NCBI RefSeq assembly: GCF_021347895.1
Contig: NC_067117.1
Span: forward strand, 18,978,858-19,042,857
Direction of reading: 5' to 3'
Source of the DNA: Acanthochromis polyacanthus
Taxonomy: Eukaryota; Chordata; Actinopteri; Pomacentridae
Length of the DNA stretch: 64,000 bases
Of this stretch, positions 1 to 12,173 are shown one piece after another (positions within the stretch are counted from its first letter, which is position 1; each line of letters opens with the position of its first letter). Position numbers and translations under genes: made by a program. The notes beneath the pieces were generated by a model that worked only from the letters and a program-made list of their open reading frames with translations, ran no database searches and had not been told where the DNA came from.

Positions 1-2465
1 TTCTGAACAATTCAAAGGTCCCTCTCTGTCTCCCCACACGTCCACCAACCACTGGAACACATCTCCAAAGTTCTGCTGAAGCTCAGCTTCCCCTCAGAAG
101 AAATGCCGCCAGATGAAGGAGCCTTTTGAGAGGCAGCTGGCATCATGATTGGACGGTACTTTGGTCTGTTCCAGTCCAGCTTCAGCTCCAGAGACGGCAG
201 GCGGGAAGAGTCAACTGAGGCCAGATGGACGAAGGCATGCAGCTGAGTACAATCCAGAAAACAACAGAGGAGGAGTGCAGCGGCCCAGGGCCAGAACAGA
301 GCAGCATAGTATGTTTCTAGAAAACATCATAGTATAGCCTTTGGTATGAAAAACACCATCATATATATAGTATATTGTACAAATAACAAGTCAAAGGAAA
401 GAGACACACATTGTAGAATTGTAGTAATTGTGGGCCCACTGATTTACTGATTATCAGTATTTTAGTTTTTACTGATTTACGGCAATAAATCAATTTAAAA
501 ATGACGCTACTTTGGCTCTGCAACCTTTATCTAGTTGTGGTCGCTCTGTCTTCTGGAGTGATTTGATTGGTTATACGTCACAAATAAAACTCCTTTAACT
601 TAACATCTGTAAACAAAACAATAACGTATCAACAAAGTTTTCTGTTAGAGTTTGTGTTCTTCTAAGTTTAACTCCAAGATTTTAAATACTTTCATTTACT
701 GCAAATGAGTATCTACTCCAAATGTCTCACTAATAATCATTATCAGCCTTAAAAACCCACAAAACACCCCTCTATACTCGACCACACTTTGTACCGTCTG
801 GTTCCCCCTTCTATAAATCTGCATGGAATCTTCCACTTCCTGTTTGTCAAAGTGCCCTTCTCCCTGGACAGGTTTTGTTGGAGCTCATGCAACAAACATT
901 TTGGGTAACTGCACTTTAATATGCATGGATGACACTGAATTAGAGTCTGTTTTAATGAGACTGAGTTCAGATGTGTAGCTCTGTCATTAAATAGGAAATT
1001 ATTTCTCAGAATTCACAGAGAAAAGTCTGAAATGTTTGCTAGGTTAGCGTCCCACATGTTCTTTAGCTCAGCTAAAGCTAATGCTCTCCAACTTCTGGAT
1101 CTCTTGAGTTGCTTTTTGTTAAAATATCTTGCTATAGTTGGTGAAGCTCAGAAAGTCTGAGATTTTTGTTCAAAATAAGCTGATTCTCAAGTCTTATCTG
1201 AACTGTCCTCTTTTGTTTGACCTTTCCCTAAACTTAGGAGTTATTGACAGAGCAGCACATCCAGACTTGGTCTCATTTATGTAGAGATTAAACTTCAGTG
1301 TCATTCATTGATGTTAAAGTGCAATTTTTCAAATGTTTATTGCACATGCTCCCGACCAAACCAGTCCAGGTGGAAGACGATGTGAAGAAAAGCTCCAGAG
1401 GATGAATATCACACATTTACGTTGGAAATAAATGTCCTTTAATTAGACATTGTCATGCAAAAGTTGGATTTCCCAAAGATTAAAACCTTTTACGGCTCAC
1501 AAGCTGCAACAATTCACACATTGTCAACTATCTTTCTGACTAAACTAAGATAAAAAAGTGAAAAACTGCCTGATTCCTGCCTCACGAATGTAATGTTTTG
1601 GTTTTGAAATGAATTACTGGAGAAAACAATCAACAGATTAATGGACAAAGAAAATGTGTTTTCCAACATGTATGGCTGAATTCCTCCAACATTACAAGAT
1701 AAATATAATTTAAATTCAGTTTTATTTATATAATGACAACTACAGGTCAAATTGTCTCAAGATGCTTTATTTTTATATATTTTTGTCATATTTAAAATAT
1801 GACAAAGTAAGAAATTTAAACCTCAATTTATTTGTTTTTTAAGAGAATAATCCACAATTAAAATAAATTTCTCCACTAAAACTAATAAACATGAGGTCAA
1901 ATAGAAGGAACAGTTTTAAATACTGCAGTCCCACGAAGGCAAGAATAAAGTTTGTCAACAAAAACTAAATCTGCTGGTGGATTCCATTAAAGTCCTAATA
2001 AATGATAAAGTGTGATACCAAAGGTTTGTGGTGCTAAAAATCTCAAAGTAAAGATATCAAGTTGAACATCTGGATGGAGGTTGATAAAAGTTGACCTCCC
2101 TTCATTTCTCTGGAGCGACTCCATGGATTTTAGGTATGCTGGTTAAAGACCTGCTCTTCTAGTCGCTATAAAAAGTCACTCCATCCTCGCCGACTTCAAC
2201 ACCTCTTCATGACAACTTGTTCTGCCTCCGACCTGGTGGAAACTCCAGAAACTCGGGAAAACCCGTCGAGACTCGGATTTTCTAAAAACTTGTCGGGCGG
2301 GGGAAGGTGTGGTGGTGTGGTGGTGGTGGTGGTGGGGGGGGGCGCCACTCACCTCCCCTCCTCCTCTTTGCCCTGACTCCACCCAGACTCCACCTTGGCT
2401 CCACCCATGTGGTCACTTTATTAGGAACAGAAACTACGATGTCAAAGGGACGACGAATTTATTTT
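1..2465. other. Intergenic DNA, no gene recognised
   Basis: AT-rich DNA without an open frame that looks coding and without a recognisable exon. The only local peculiarity is a G-rich run of GGT/G repeats around 2307-2342, which could form a G-quadruplex on the plus strand. I see no promoter or RNA gene. Confidence 0.6.
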
Positions 2466-2469
2466 GTTT

Positions 2470-2540
2470 CAGCTGATCTGTAGCTCAGTGAGTTAAGGGT
2501 TTATCTATGGAGCTATAGGTCACTGGTTCAAGACTAGACC
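2470..2540 (+). repeat. tRNA-derived (SINE-head-like) sequence
   Basis: The stretch has an A-box-like segment (TAGCTCAGTGAGTTAAGGG) and about 35 bases on a B-box-like segment (GGTTCAAGAC), the two internal RNA polymerase III promoter elements of a tRNA. The arms do not pair well enough for a working tRNA, so I read it as the head of a tRNA-derived SINE or a tRNA pseudogene. A second, oppositely oriented tRNA-like stretch follows at about 2583-2665. Confidence 0.55.
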
Positions 2541-2582
2541 CTTCTTAAATTTTATGAAAAACTTAAAGACAAAGAAAGAAAA

Positions 2583-2665
2583 ATGCTAGTGGTGGGTCTT
2601 GATCCTATGACCTTCCACTTGGTAGTTTCTCTTCTTATCCCCTGAGCTATTTGCTCAGATATTAG
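2583..2665 (-). repeat. Second tRNA-like sequence, inverted relative to the first
   Basis: Read on the minus strand, this contains ATAGCTCAGGGG (A-box-like) followed by GGATCAAGACCC (B-box-like). It faces the plus-strand tRNA-like sequence about 45 bases away, so the two form an inverted pair. No good cloverleaf is visible, and it is most likely part of a composite SINE or an inverted insertion pair. Confidence 0.5.
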
Positions 2666-4980
2666 TTCTCTGTTTTTTGTGCATTTATCATCTATTTTTT
2701 GCCATTTTCAAGTTGTTTTTTTTAAATTCGAGTCTCGACTCGACCGTTTTTCTCAGGAGGTTGGACTTCAGCCTTTGTGCTGGAGGGTTGAACCCTCAGT
2801 TCCAAGACTTTCCAAAGCCTCCACACCTCCCGAATCCTCAGGACCTGAGCTTTTACACAGTCTGAGGACTGAAATTTTCTAAGTCCCACAGTAGATCTCT
2901 GTTAGTTTGATCGATGCCTTCAACTACTAGTAGACTTTATCTGGAAAGCAGTTTTATGAAATGAGTTCTTAATAAATCTGTCCACAATCAAACCAAGCAC
3001 ATAGAAAGAGGAAATGTTTGAAGAAACAACTTGATGCTTTGATTTCACGCTAGAAAACACTTTAAGACCTTTATTTGTTTTTGCTCTTTTTGATCGTTTT
3101 ATCGTCTCTTCTGTTTAATTTGATCTTCTGAAGTCTAACTGGTGTCTTTTCAAATGTTTTGTCTTTAGTTTGATTCTTCTTAAATGTTTAGTTGCTCTTT
3201 TCTCACCTTTTATTCTTTTCTAATGTCTGATTTGATTTTGAAATGTTTTGCCTTTTTAATGTTTGTTTTTTTTTTCAAATGTTGAATGGGCTTATTTGTA
3301 AAATTTATTTTTCTTTCCCAATGTTTAATTTTTAGATTAAGTCTTTAAGGTTTTTCTTTTTAAATGTTTTACCACCTTTAAATGTTTAATTTTGATTTTA
3401 AATGCTTCATTGTAATTTGTTTAATTCCTATTTAAAGTTTTGTCTTTAAGATATAATTTTCTAATTAAACATTTAATTTTTTAATTAAATGTTTTGTCTT
3501 TTTAAAGTTTTAATAATATAATTAAATGGTTTGTATAAAGTGTTTAATATTCTTCTTGTTTAATTGTATTTTTAAATGTTGAGTTACTTAAAATGTTTAT
3601 CATGTTTAATATTTTTGTTGAAAAAATGTTTTTCATATTTACCAGTTTTGTATCTTCTGTTTAACCAATTATTTTGTCTGTTTATTATAATTTAATTTCA
3701 TTTAATGCTTAATTTTCTTTTTAAGTTTTATTGTATTCATTTTTTCCTTTGATTTAAGTTTATTTCTTTAATCTTTTTTTCTGTCAAGATTTTAACCCCA
3801 ACCTTAAAAATGAAACAAACCCTTAAATCACAACAAAAATACTTCTATACTTGTTGTCACAATCATGAGTTAGTCAGTTATTCAGTTTATAAATTCATCT
3901 TTATTTGTTTAGCACCTTTCACACAGATGACAAAACTAAACAAGCAGAGAAAAAAAAACTATGCTAAAACTATGATTAAAACTCAAACATATTCAAAAAA
4001 GTTTTAACGTGGTAATGAAATGTGTCCAGGGGATGGAGGGAGTTTATTGAAGTCTTCTTGGGCTCACACGGTAAATCATTTAAAACAGAAACTTGATATT
4101 CACTCTAAGGAAACTGCAGAACGACAGTAGAACCAACAATATCTCCCGTTTTCTCCTTTAATGAGTCGACTCTTCTTGTCCTTTCAGACCAAAGAACTAC
4201 AGACTCTTCACAACCTGCTCAAACTCTTGGTACAGGACCTCACCACACGGGTCAAGAAGGTTTCCTTCTTATTTCTACTCTGAAGCTCACCTTCTCAAAC
4301 TGCAGACAAATGTTTCTGCTGCTCTAAAGTCTGGTCTCCAGAACTTCCTAAAAGCTCTCAAAGTCTTCTGCTGCAGGTTACTTTGTAGAACTGTTACAGA
4401 AAACCTCACTAAACCACATGGAGGGACCTCAAGATAGTCATTTTGTCAGTACAAAAACCAAACTAGCACAACCCAAACGCTAAAGTCTCCTGCAGCCTAC
4501 CAGAGAACCTCTTTAAACAGAGAATCAGGACAGGAACTCTTACCTTCTGGACAACCAACGTTGGTTCACAAACAAGAATACAGAATGTGTCTGATCAAAA
4601 ACCTCTAAAGACTCACTACAGCCAAGATAAAGACACAACTCAGCTGTAACAAATCCACTAATCACTGCACACATTAGCACCATGTGCTAACTGAGGCTAA
4701 AGAACCACATTTACCAAGACAACTATCCAGTACAAAGCCCTAAAACTCACCAAGAAATGCATTAAAGAGGATTTTACTGCTGGAAGCTGCAAGTCAACGC
4801 CTAAAGAACAAACTAAAGCAATGGAGCCAAACCCGATTCAGTGAAGAGAAGAAAAGGAAATGTTTGACTGCAGTCAACTAAAGCAGGAAGACACTGAGCT
4901 GCTCAGGTGTCCCCAATAACACCAAGCAGCCTGGACAGCCAATAGGAACACAGCTTACTGGAAGTCCAGAGGGCTGGCTT
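2666..4980. other. Intergenic DNA with a T-rich degenerate repeat tract
   Basis: No gene is recognised. From about 3060 to 3790 the plus strand is strongly T-rich and is built of loosely repeated words such as AAATGTTT, TTTAATTT and GTCTTTTT, as in a decayed minisatellite. The remainder is unremarkable. Confidence 0.5.
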
Positions 4981-5595
4981 AGGGGCCGTTTACATGAGGA
5001 CGCTTGCAGGTGAAAACGGCAAAATATTTCAACAAAACACCCTATCGTTTATACGAGGACGGCGTTTTGGGGGCTTGAAAACGCAAAAATTTGAAACCGG
5101 CCTCCAGAGTGGAAAAGTAGAAAACGCTCCGCCGTTACGTTTCCGTCTAAACAGCAAAACGCAAAACTTCGCCGAGATCTGACCACGTCGCGTACGCGAT
5201 TACGTCACATACGTGCTTTGGTTTGCCGGCCGGTACAAGGAAGTAAACAAAGATGTGTGATTATTTCCATCCTTCCTACCTTCAAGCAACTCTGGCAGCT
5301 CTATGTACACTACAGGAGTCGTACCAACAAACGTACAGAATCCGTACAGATTCCATTCATGAACATTTACCGCGGCGGAGATCCGAAAAGGGAGATAGTA
5401 AGCATGCGCGTAGACATGGCAGAGTTTTATCACAGCGCCACCCAGCTGCCTGGCATGCATATCCAATCGAATTCCACACACTATGGAGTCACCGTATATA
5501 CGCAGATTTCCTTCAAAACCGCTCGTCTAAACGTGAAATGACAAGACGCCACTTTTGCGTTTTCTGTTAGGATGGTCCTCGTATAAACGGCCCCT
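4981..5595. mobile_element. Non-autonomous DNA transposon with terminal inverted repeats (MITE-like)
   Basis: The ends are near-perfect inverted repeats: AGGGGCCGTTTACATGAGGA at 4981-5000, and the right end 5575-5595, whose reverse complement is AGGGGCCGTTTATACGAGGA. An internal echo of the end (CGTTTATACGAGGAC) occurs near 5047-5061. The interior is richer in CpG than its surroundings. Open frames inside (for example 5218-5541 +) resemble no transposase known to me. I see no convincing target duplication, so the superfamily is unassigned. Confidence 0.7.
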
Positions 5596-6214
5596 CAGTT
5601 TAAAGTTGAAGCAGAAAGTGAACTAGGAAAGTTGAAAACCACCTTCTGATACCTGAAATCTCTGAGTTTTCACACAAAGAACGCCTGAACATGTCAAACT
5701 GGTTCCATAGTAAAACCTTCACTGTAAAAACGTCATAGTATGGTGTGTTGCTCAAAACAAATTATGACACAAAAACAGGACAAACGCTGGTTTCCTGGGG
5801 GTTAGGCAGGTATTTATTTGAAAGAGTAAGTTTACAACAACACAACGTGAGTAGAAAAATCACAAAGCCTGTCTTTAGTTCAGCTGAAAATATTAGTTTT
5901 TGTCTTTTTTTATTGACCAAACTTTCAGGAAGTAGATGAAGAATAATTAAAGCTCTCATGTAGAAGTCCAACGTCTTTTGGTTCCTTGTGGAGAGTTTAA
6001 TCTTTGAGTTTGTAAAGCTGCTGAGTTTTGAGAGTCACATGGATTGTTTTGACATTTAATAACCGAGTCCTGAAATAAAATTACAGTTGTGGATTTCTGT
6101 CATTTCGTCTAGACTAAACAAATAACAGCAGCATAAATCTCAAATGTCATTATGAGGAGTCTGGATTGAGGTTTCTCACTTGATAATGATCGAAACATGA
6201 AATTTAGGTTGGTT

Positions 6215-6430
6215 TAAAGGAATATTCCACCTTAAATCTTTGAATGTTGACCTAAAAGGTTGGTTTCAGGAAGTATTCCATCTACAAGGTCCTCACACAT
6301 CCACCTTAAAGGAACATTCCACCAAAAATCCCTGGACATGCACCTAAAATGTTGGTTTAACTGAGTATTCCATCCAAAATCCTCAAAGAGACCTGAGGGG
6401 CTGGTTAAAAGGAATATTCCACCTAAAACC
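6215..6430. repeat. Degenerate tandem array, about 48-bp unit, five copies
   Basis: Five successive units each contain a version of GGAATATTCCACC: GGAATATTCC near 6220 and 6411, GGAAGTATTCC near 6270, GGAACATTCC near 6312 and GAGTATTCC near 6363. They are spaced about 45-50 bases apart, with shared flanking words such as CCTAAAA and GGTTGG. The core is a short palindrome. This is a decayed minisatellite just upstream of the nmrk2-like copy. Confidence 0.6.
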
Positions 6431-6682
6431 TCAACTAGGGCAGTATGTGTAGCAGTGACAGCAGAAAGAGATCCTCTCTGGGTGGAAGAACAGTGTCCAA
6501 GTGGCAGCTCCCTTTCTGCTCTTACCTTACTCACTAAACTCAGGTGTCATGGAGGACTCGAGTAGTTGACTTTTCCTGCTGCAACCTTCTCTTTTTCAGC
6601 TTTCTTCCACGTCTGATCCCTGCCAACCCGGTTTTTATTGGCGTTTTTGACCCTTTTCCTGAGCTTTGACCAATCTGAGAAC

Positions 6683-7507
6683 ATGAAGTACATCATCGGC
6701 ATCAGCGGAGTAACCAATGGAGGGAAAACCATCCTCACCAACCACCTGATCAAGAACCTGCCCAACTGGTGCGTGCACCAACTTCAGACTTCTTCAAGAA
6801 CCAAGATCAGACTGAAGTTGGTGAAGATGGCTTTAAGCAGTACGATGTCATCACTGCTCTGGACATGGATGCCATGATGAGTATGATCTACATGTGGCTG
6901 GAGAACCCGATGAAGTTTGAGAAGTCCATCCATCCATTCTCTATACACTGCTTTATTCTCACTAGGGTCGCGGGGGGTGCTGGAGTCTAGCTCAGCTGAC
7001 TCAGGCGAAGGCAGGGGACACCCTGGACAAGTCGCCAGTCTGTCGCAGGGCTACATATACAGACAAACAATCACACTCACATTCACACCTACGGGCAATT
7101 TAGAGTGACCAATTAACCTCAGCATATTTTTGGACTGTGGGAGGAAGCCGGAGTGCCCAGAGAAAACCCACGCATGCACAGGGAGAACATGCAAACTCCA
7201 TGCAGAAAGATCCCAGGCCCAGGAGTTTGAGAAGTCTCATGGCGTTACTAACACCCTGGACACAGAGCTCGTCCCGAAGTCCGACCGTGAGGAGGAGACT
7301 CACATCCTCATTGTGGAGGGCTTCCTGCTTCACACCTACAGGCCTTTGATCGACATGCTAAACCAACGTTACTTTATTTCCATCCCATATGAAGAATGCA
7401 AAAAGAGGAGGTGCTCTAGGAAGTACACGGTGCCAGACCCCCCCGGCCTGTTCAATGGCCACGTCTGGACCATGGACCTGCAACACAAGAACATCTGCTC
7501 ACTGTGA
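6683..7507 (+). pseudogene. nmrk2: Nicotinamide riboside kinase 2-like retrocopy, broken
   Basis: The start ([16 protein letters not shown], from ATG 6683) matches the P-loop of NMRK-type kinases, which phosphorylate nicotinamide riboside to NMN in the NAD salvage pathway. Further matches follow: [41 protein letters not shown] and [15 protein letters not shown]. In functional genes of this family the coding region is split by introns; here it runs on without any. It carries a frameshift just after codon 31 (net loss or gain around 6775-6792), a 297-bp repeat insertion at 6927-7223, and a premature end (7507) that removes the normal C-terminal part of about 60 residues or more. I therefore call it a processed pseudogene, although no long poly(A) tail survives downstream. 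Confidence 0.8.
6927..7223 (+). repeat. Common teleost interspersed repeat inserted in the nmrk2-like copy
   Basis: It has the words seen in a very abundant fish repeat: CATCCATCCATTCT at the left, then CACTAGGGTCGCGGGGG, ACACCCTGGACAAGTCGCC, CAATTTAGAGTGACCAATTA, GGACTGTGGGAGGAAGCCGG and GGGAGAACATGCAAACTCC. The 13-base sequence AGTTTGAGAAGTC is present on both sides (6914-6926 and 7224-7236). That is a clear target-site duplication, and removing the insert rejoins the kinase frame. I do not assign the repeat family name. Confidence 0.85.
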
Positions 7508-7585
7508 AAGAATATTGAGAGCAGCTTTTTGTGACTTCTATGCAGAACACTATGATGTTTGTTGAGCTGTGCACTATTAAATGAC

Positions 7586-7770
7586 TTAAGAATATGGAGT
7601 ATTGTTACTGTTTATTATTGTTCAGGTTTATTGTTAAACGTAAAGAGTGTTGCTTATTGTATTTTATTGTATTTTATTTAAGAATATGGAATATTGTTAC
7701 TGTTTATTATTGTTCTCAGGTTTACTATTAAATGTATAGAGTGTTGCTTATTGTATTTTATTGTATTTTA
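7586..7770. repeat. Two-copy tandem duplication, 92-bp period
   Basis: The segment beginning TTAAGAATATGGAGTATTG at 7586 recurs at 7678 with few changes. Both copies end in GAGTGTTGCTTATTG and a TATTTTATTG stretch. It lies just downstream of the nmrk2-like pseudogene and has no coding content. Confidence 0.75.
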
Positions 7771-10700
7771 AAATTTGCATTACTGCACAGAACATTTAGA
7801 TTATTTTACCACAGATCAAGGGTACAGATTGCTGTTGTTCACTGTGTATTGGGTAGTACTCATTCTGATTTAGACTGATTAGTATACAGAACCCTATGAT
7901 GTTTCTGGTTTACAGCTGAGAACTAGTTGTTAAAAGTACAGAATATTATTTCTTATTTTAGGTGTGATAATTGTCAGTAAACATTCTAAGAAGTGGAAAT
8001 TAACAGGGTTGTATCTAGTGGTGTTCTTGCACAATATTTGTCACTTAATTGCCCTCAGGATACTGTCGTTGAGCTTACTAGTTTTACATAACAGGCAGAT
8101 GCTGCAGCTAATGATGCTGTAATTCACATAAACAAGGAAACAAGTCCATCATAATTTGAATGTTAACAATCCAAAATGAAAAGGTCATATACAGCTTTCC
8201 TATTGGGTTAAAGAGCAAATAAAAAAACCATGAAAAATACTTTGTAAAAATGAGAGGTCAGTAGCAGCTTTCATTTTTTCTTACAACTTTTCAGTGGCCC
8301 CTCAAAATATCTGTTGTACCTCCCTGTGCCCCCCCACTAAAATGAATCTGGATCGGCCCCTGCTTGTGCAGCCAAAAATTTGGGAATTGTCTTGGAAAGC
8401 TGTTGATGCAGCACTTTTCTCCCAATAAAAGTAACATCACTGACTCTCTGACTAATGAGAATTTGTTTGAAAGAGAGCAAATTTTATTCACAGGCCGACT
8501 GTACAGTGAATATTAAACTTAGATTACCACAGAGAGTGGAAACTGTGAGAAACAAACAGCCTGGTGTGCAGTAAAACAGAGTAAAAGTGACTAAAATGGT
8601 GAACTGTTGGTTAAACAACTGAGATATAATGAGTTTGGTGTTGCATTTTAGAGTTTTACGCATTTGAACAGAGCCAGACTGCCTGTTTTTTGGTCTTTAC
8701 GTGAAGCCAAACTCAGCAGCTGCTGCCTGTAGCTTCACATTTAACATACAAACATGAGTGTTTCATGGAAAAGGTGCCAAAAGGTAAATAGCCTCTCTCG
8801 TCCAACTTTCACCTCCACCCTCACACAGCTATCATCCACACCTCTCCTGCTCACTGTTCAGAAGCCTCACCCCTTCACCCCGCCCACTCCATCCCCCACC
8901 CACCACGCACCTTCACCCCTGGGTTCCCTTCCTCCTCCTCCTCCCCTCCCCTCCTCTCGAACCCCTCTAAGTGGATACCCCACAGGAAGGGCTTCTCCAG
9001 GGGGGAAATGGGTCCCAGATGTCTGCCTTTGTGTCACTATAAGCTCCTCGGGAGGGATGGAGCCCTGGAAGGATGGGTATGGAGCCGGGTGGAGGGAAAC
9101 GAGGGAGGGGAGGCATAATGTGCTGTGTGCAAAACATCAATAACAGCAGCCAGGAGGGTGAAGAAACTCCCAGGGTGAAGGTGAGGAGGAATTTAGTGAT
9201 TGGTTCCTTTTGTTGGGCCGGTATGGATTTCCAAACACATCACTTAGGGTTGGTCACGCCGCCACGCTCCTACCAGCCGACAACGTCACCGCACAGCTTC
9301 AACCTTTCGTGTGCACAAAGATAATTGAATTGACTGCATTACAAAACTTAAAGAAACAATTTTTTTCCCTACCCCAACTTCAAAGTTTCAGCGTGGCTAC
9401 TCCTCGGCGCAATATTTCAGTCAGGAAAACCATATGGTGTGGAGACAGAAACAGACGATACATCAGCCCTCTTTATTTGATATCCAAGCCCCCCTGTGTG
9501 TACGTGAGCATATTTATTGATATATATTGATATGTGCATGATCCATCTTCAGCTCCAGAAAGGGTTAATTATGACCCCTGTGGAAATAGAACAAAGATGA
9601 GAGCAGGGCCTAAGTGTTTAGTGAAACATTATGTCAAGACTCTGACAAGGAAATGAAATGTGCAACATCAATCAGCCTATGAGGATCGAGATCAAACAAG
9701 CCTCCACACTCCTGCATCTGGTTCTGTTTGGACAGCCTCACTTTTTTCCCCCTTCTCCCTCTCCTTTCTTCTTCTTTTCTTTTCCCCCTTTCTTATTCTT
9801 CTCTCCCTCTTTTTTCTCTCTCTTCCTTTCTATTCTTCTGTGCGCCACGACATTCCTGCTGGCCTACCCGCTACGTTAGCTCATTTTTTCCATGATGGTG
9901 GCACGGAGCCACGCTTTCGCTAAAGGTAAGCAGCAGCTCCCGAGATTAGCCTCAGCAACAACGACTTTCCTGTCCTTCCTCCTCTTCTCCATCAGGGCTC
10001 ACAATAAGCTCCAATTCTAATACCAGTTAATCCTGGAATTGACTTGGCCTGTTATGTAAATTTAACCTCCTATAATTTACTGTCTCTGTCCTCGGCCTTG
10101 CTTTGATGGCCAGATGACTCTCTTTTTTTTTTCTTCTTCCAAGTTGATTGAACCCAACTGGGATTGAGCTACTTTCCGCTGAGCGTTGCTCTGCGAATGA
10201 AATGTAAACCAGTGCAATCACGGGGCTCATCAAAAATCTTCTGAACCGCTCTCTGCACATACAATCCATCAAAAGCGGCAGCAATCACGCCCCAAATTGT
10301 TGGCTAGAAGCTGTCAGGCGGCGTGCAGAACCTGATATGAGATTTAGTTACAATCTATGAAACTTTTGTTTATCAATAACACCAGTTTTTTTTGTGTGTG
10401 TGTCTGGATGGGGACTGATTTTAAATCACTTGAAAAGATGTCACCAATCTTAATAAAGACAGAGGTGTTGAAACGTAAAGGCTGCTATTAAGTATGCTGT
10501 CATCGAAAAGTACAGCGTTTGTGCAGCTTAGAGCAGCGGAAAACTGCCCGCAACATTTCTCAGCAGTGATCAACAGCTGAGTCACACAAGTCATGATGCA
10601 TGAAGGTACGAAACGATCTGGTTGTTGGGAAACCGAAGGAAATCGAAGGAAGATTTACGCAAGATTTAGCAATTTGTCTAAATTGCAGGTTGAGATTTAG

Positions 10701-11740
10701 CAGATTTAACCAACACAACCTGCTGTAATTTTTTAAAAAACAGGGCCTACCTGCTGTGTCACGGCTGCCAGCATGAGGAAACTGTGTTTAAGCGGCTGCA
10801 GACCCAGATGGGTTCGCGGTGTGGAGGTTGAACATGTGTCGGCTCTGCCTCCAGGCCATGGATGGCACAATTAGGTGCTCTCTCACCTCTACAGACTGAG
10901 GTCTCTGGGCCACCGAGGTCAGGGGTTATTCAGGGTCCTACCGGCTCTTCCAAACCCACCAGAGAGGAGCAAGACAGCTGACGTCAGGGGTGATATTAGA
11001 GGTGTTTTGTTTAAAAAAGGAATTTTCTGTGAAACAAGCAACAACCAGGTGTTGAATGGAGAAGGATGTCTGGTGAGGTTTTAGTTGTTCTGTGTACATC
11101 AGTGTTTACAGATACAGCGGGATTTCAGGGAAAAGCTCATCTTGCGAAACTCTTTCTAGGACATATGCTTGCACAACCTCCCATTTTCAGTTAGTCTCCT
11201 TCAAGTTCCCGTGAAGCTCATTTACGGAGCTGTCTTCTTTTTTCTCTTTTTCTTTTTTTTAGTTTGCAGCATTTTTCAGTCTGTCTTGGCAACATTTATA
11301 ATTTCTAAACACAAATTCAGCACCATAAAATGCATAATTTGACCTTTAAATCCTCTCCAGTGTTTCAATGCACAGCATTTTCATCAACTCTGTCCGCCTT
11401 ATGACCTGCGGTTTAACAGGTTTGTTGTTATAGTGTCCGATCTCTGACGTGATAAAGATCCCGACAGGCAAATGTTTAGTGTGAACTCACTCAATAAATT
11501 TAAACATGGCATCAACTTGTATGAGCTATGTTGCAGGTTTGGTGTTGAAAAGCGTATAAGAATGTGTCTATACAATTATTATCATACAATACGAGTGTGG
11601 AACATTAAAGGGTTCACGTGGTGACTGTCAGAAACACAGAGCTTGTGTAGACATGAGGATGCAGGCGGACTGATGGTCCAGCCCAAATCTGGAACCCATA
11701 AAGCCTCAGACATCTCTGCAACATTAGACACAGTACTTCT
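7771..11740. other. Intergenic DNA upstream of twist3
   Basis: No exon is recognised. A C-rich polypyrimidine stretch at about 8865-8960 and a T/C-rich stretch at about 9735-9835 break up otherwise ordinary sequence. The segment 10030-10320 is less repetitive and could hold twist3 control elements, but nothing in the sequence alone proves conservation. Confidence 0.5.
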
Positions 11741-11741
11741 T

Positions 11742-11900
11742 ATTGGCTGAGAGCGCCCCTTACCCCCTTTCTCTATCGCCCGCCCAGCTAATGCAAACTT
11801 CCTGCTTTCCTGCCTGTCTCTGGCCCGACCACACCCTCTGGAAGTCCGCTGAGCCAATGAGAGCTGCCCGCAGGCCCCGGGTTAGCGTTTAGGTATAAAA
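11742..11900 (+). promoter_or_regulatory. twist3: twist3 core promoter: TATA box with two CCAAT motifs
   Basis: TATAAAA lies at 11894-11900 inside AGGTATAAAAGAGGCGG. A CCAAT motif is at 11854-11858, 36 bases upstream of it, and a reverse CCAAT (ATTGG) is at 11742-11746. Transcription would be expected to start near 11925-11930, about 245 bases before the start codon. A CAGATG E-box (about 11925-11930) sits at the predicted start site. Confidence 0.7.
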
Positions 11901-12173
11901 GAGGCGGAGGTGGACCTGCCTGTCAGATGGTTTGTTGTTGTTCTGTCTGGCAGGTTGAGAGGGGGATGTGAAAGTGAGAAATTTAACAAGGTGAACCAGG
12001 AAACAGGACAGCCGGCCGTCCAATCAGATGGAGCTTCAGCAGCCGTAACTTTTTTTGACAGAAGAGAAGACTTTTGTGGCACGAGCTCGTCAAACTGAAG
12101 CCGTCGGCAGAGTTAGACGGTGAAAAAGAGGCTTTCAGCATCCTGTGTTGGAAGGTCATCAGTGGACGGTACG

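Noticed and set aside
2470..2540. Functional tRNA gene
   Set aside because: Boxes are present, but the acceptor and anticodon stems do not pair convincingly and there is no terminator just after it.
5218..5541. 107-codon frame inside the TIR element
   Set aside because: It has no transposase motifs, and overlapping frames of equal length exist on both strands. The element is read as non-autonomous.
9658..9923. Two overlapping plus-strand frames rich in Phe, Leu, Ser and Pro
   Set aside because: They arise from a T/C-rich low-complexity tract and look like no known protein.
12120..12173. Upstream in-frame ATG extending twist3 by 18 residues
   Set aside because: The added residues do not resemble any Twist N-terminus, while [11 protein letters not shown] at 12174 does.
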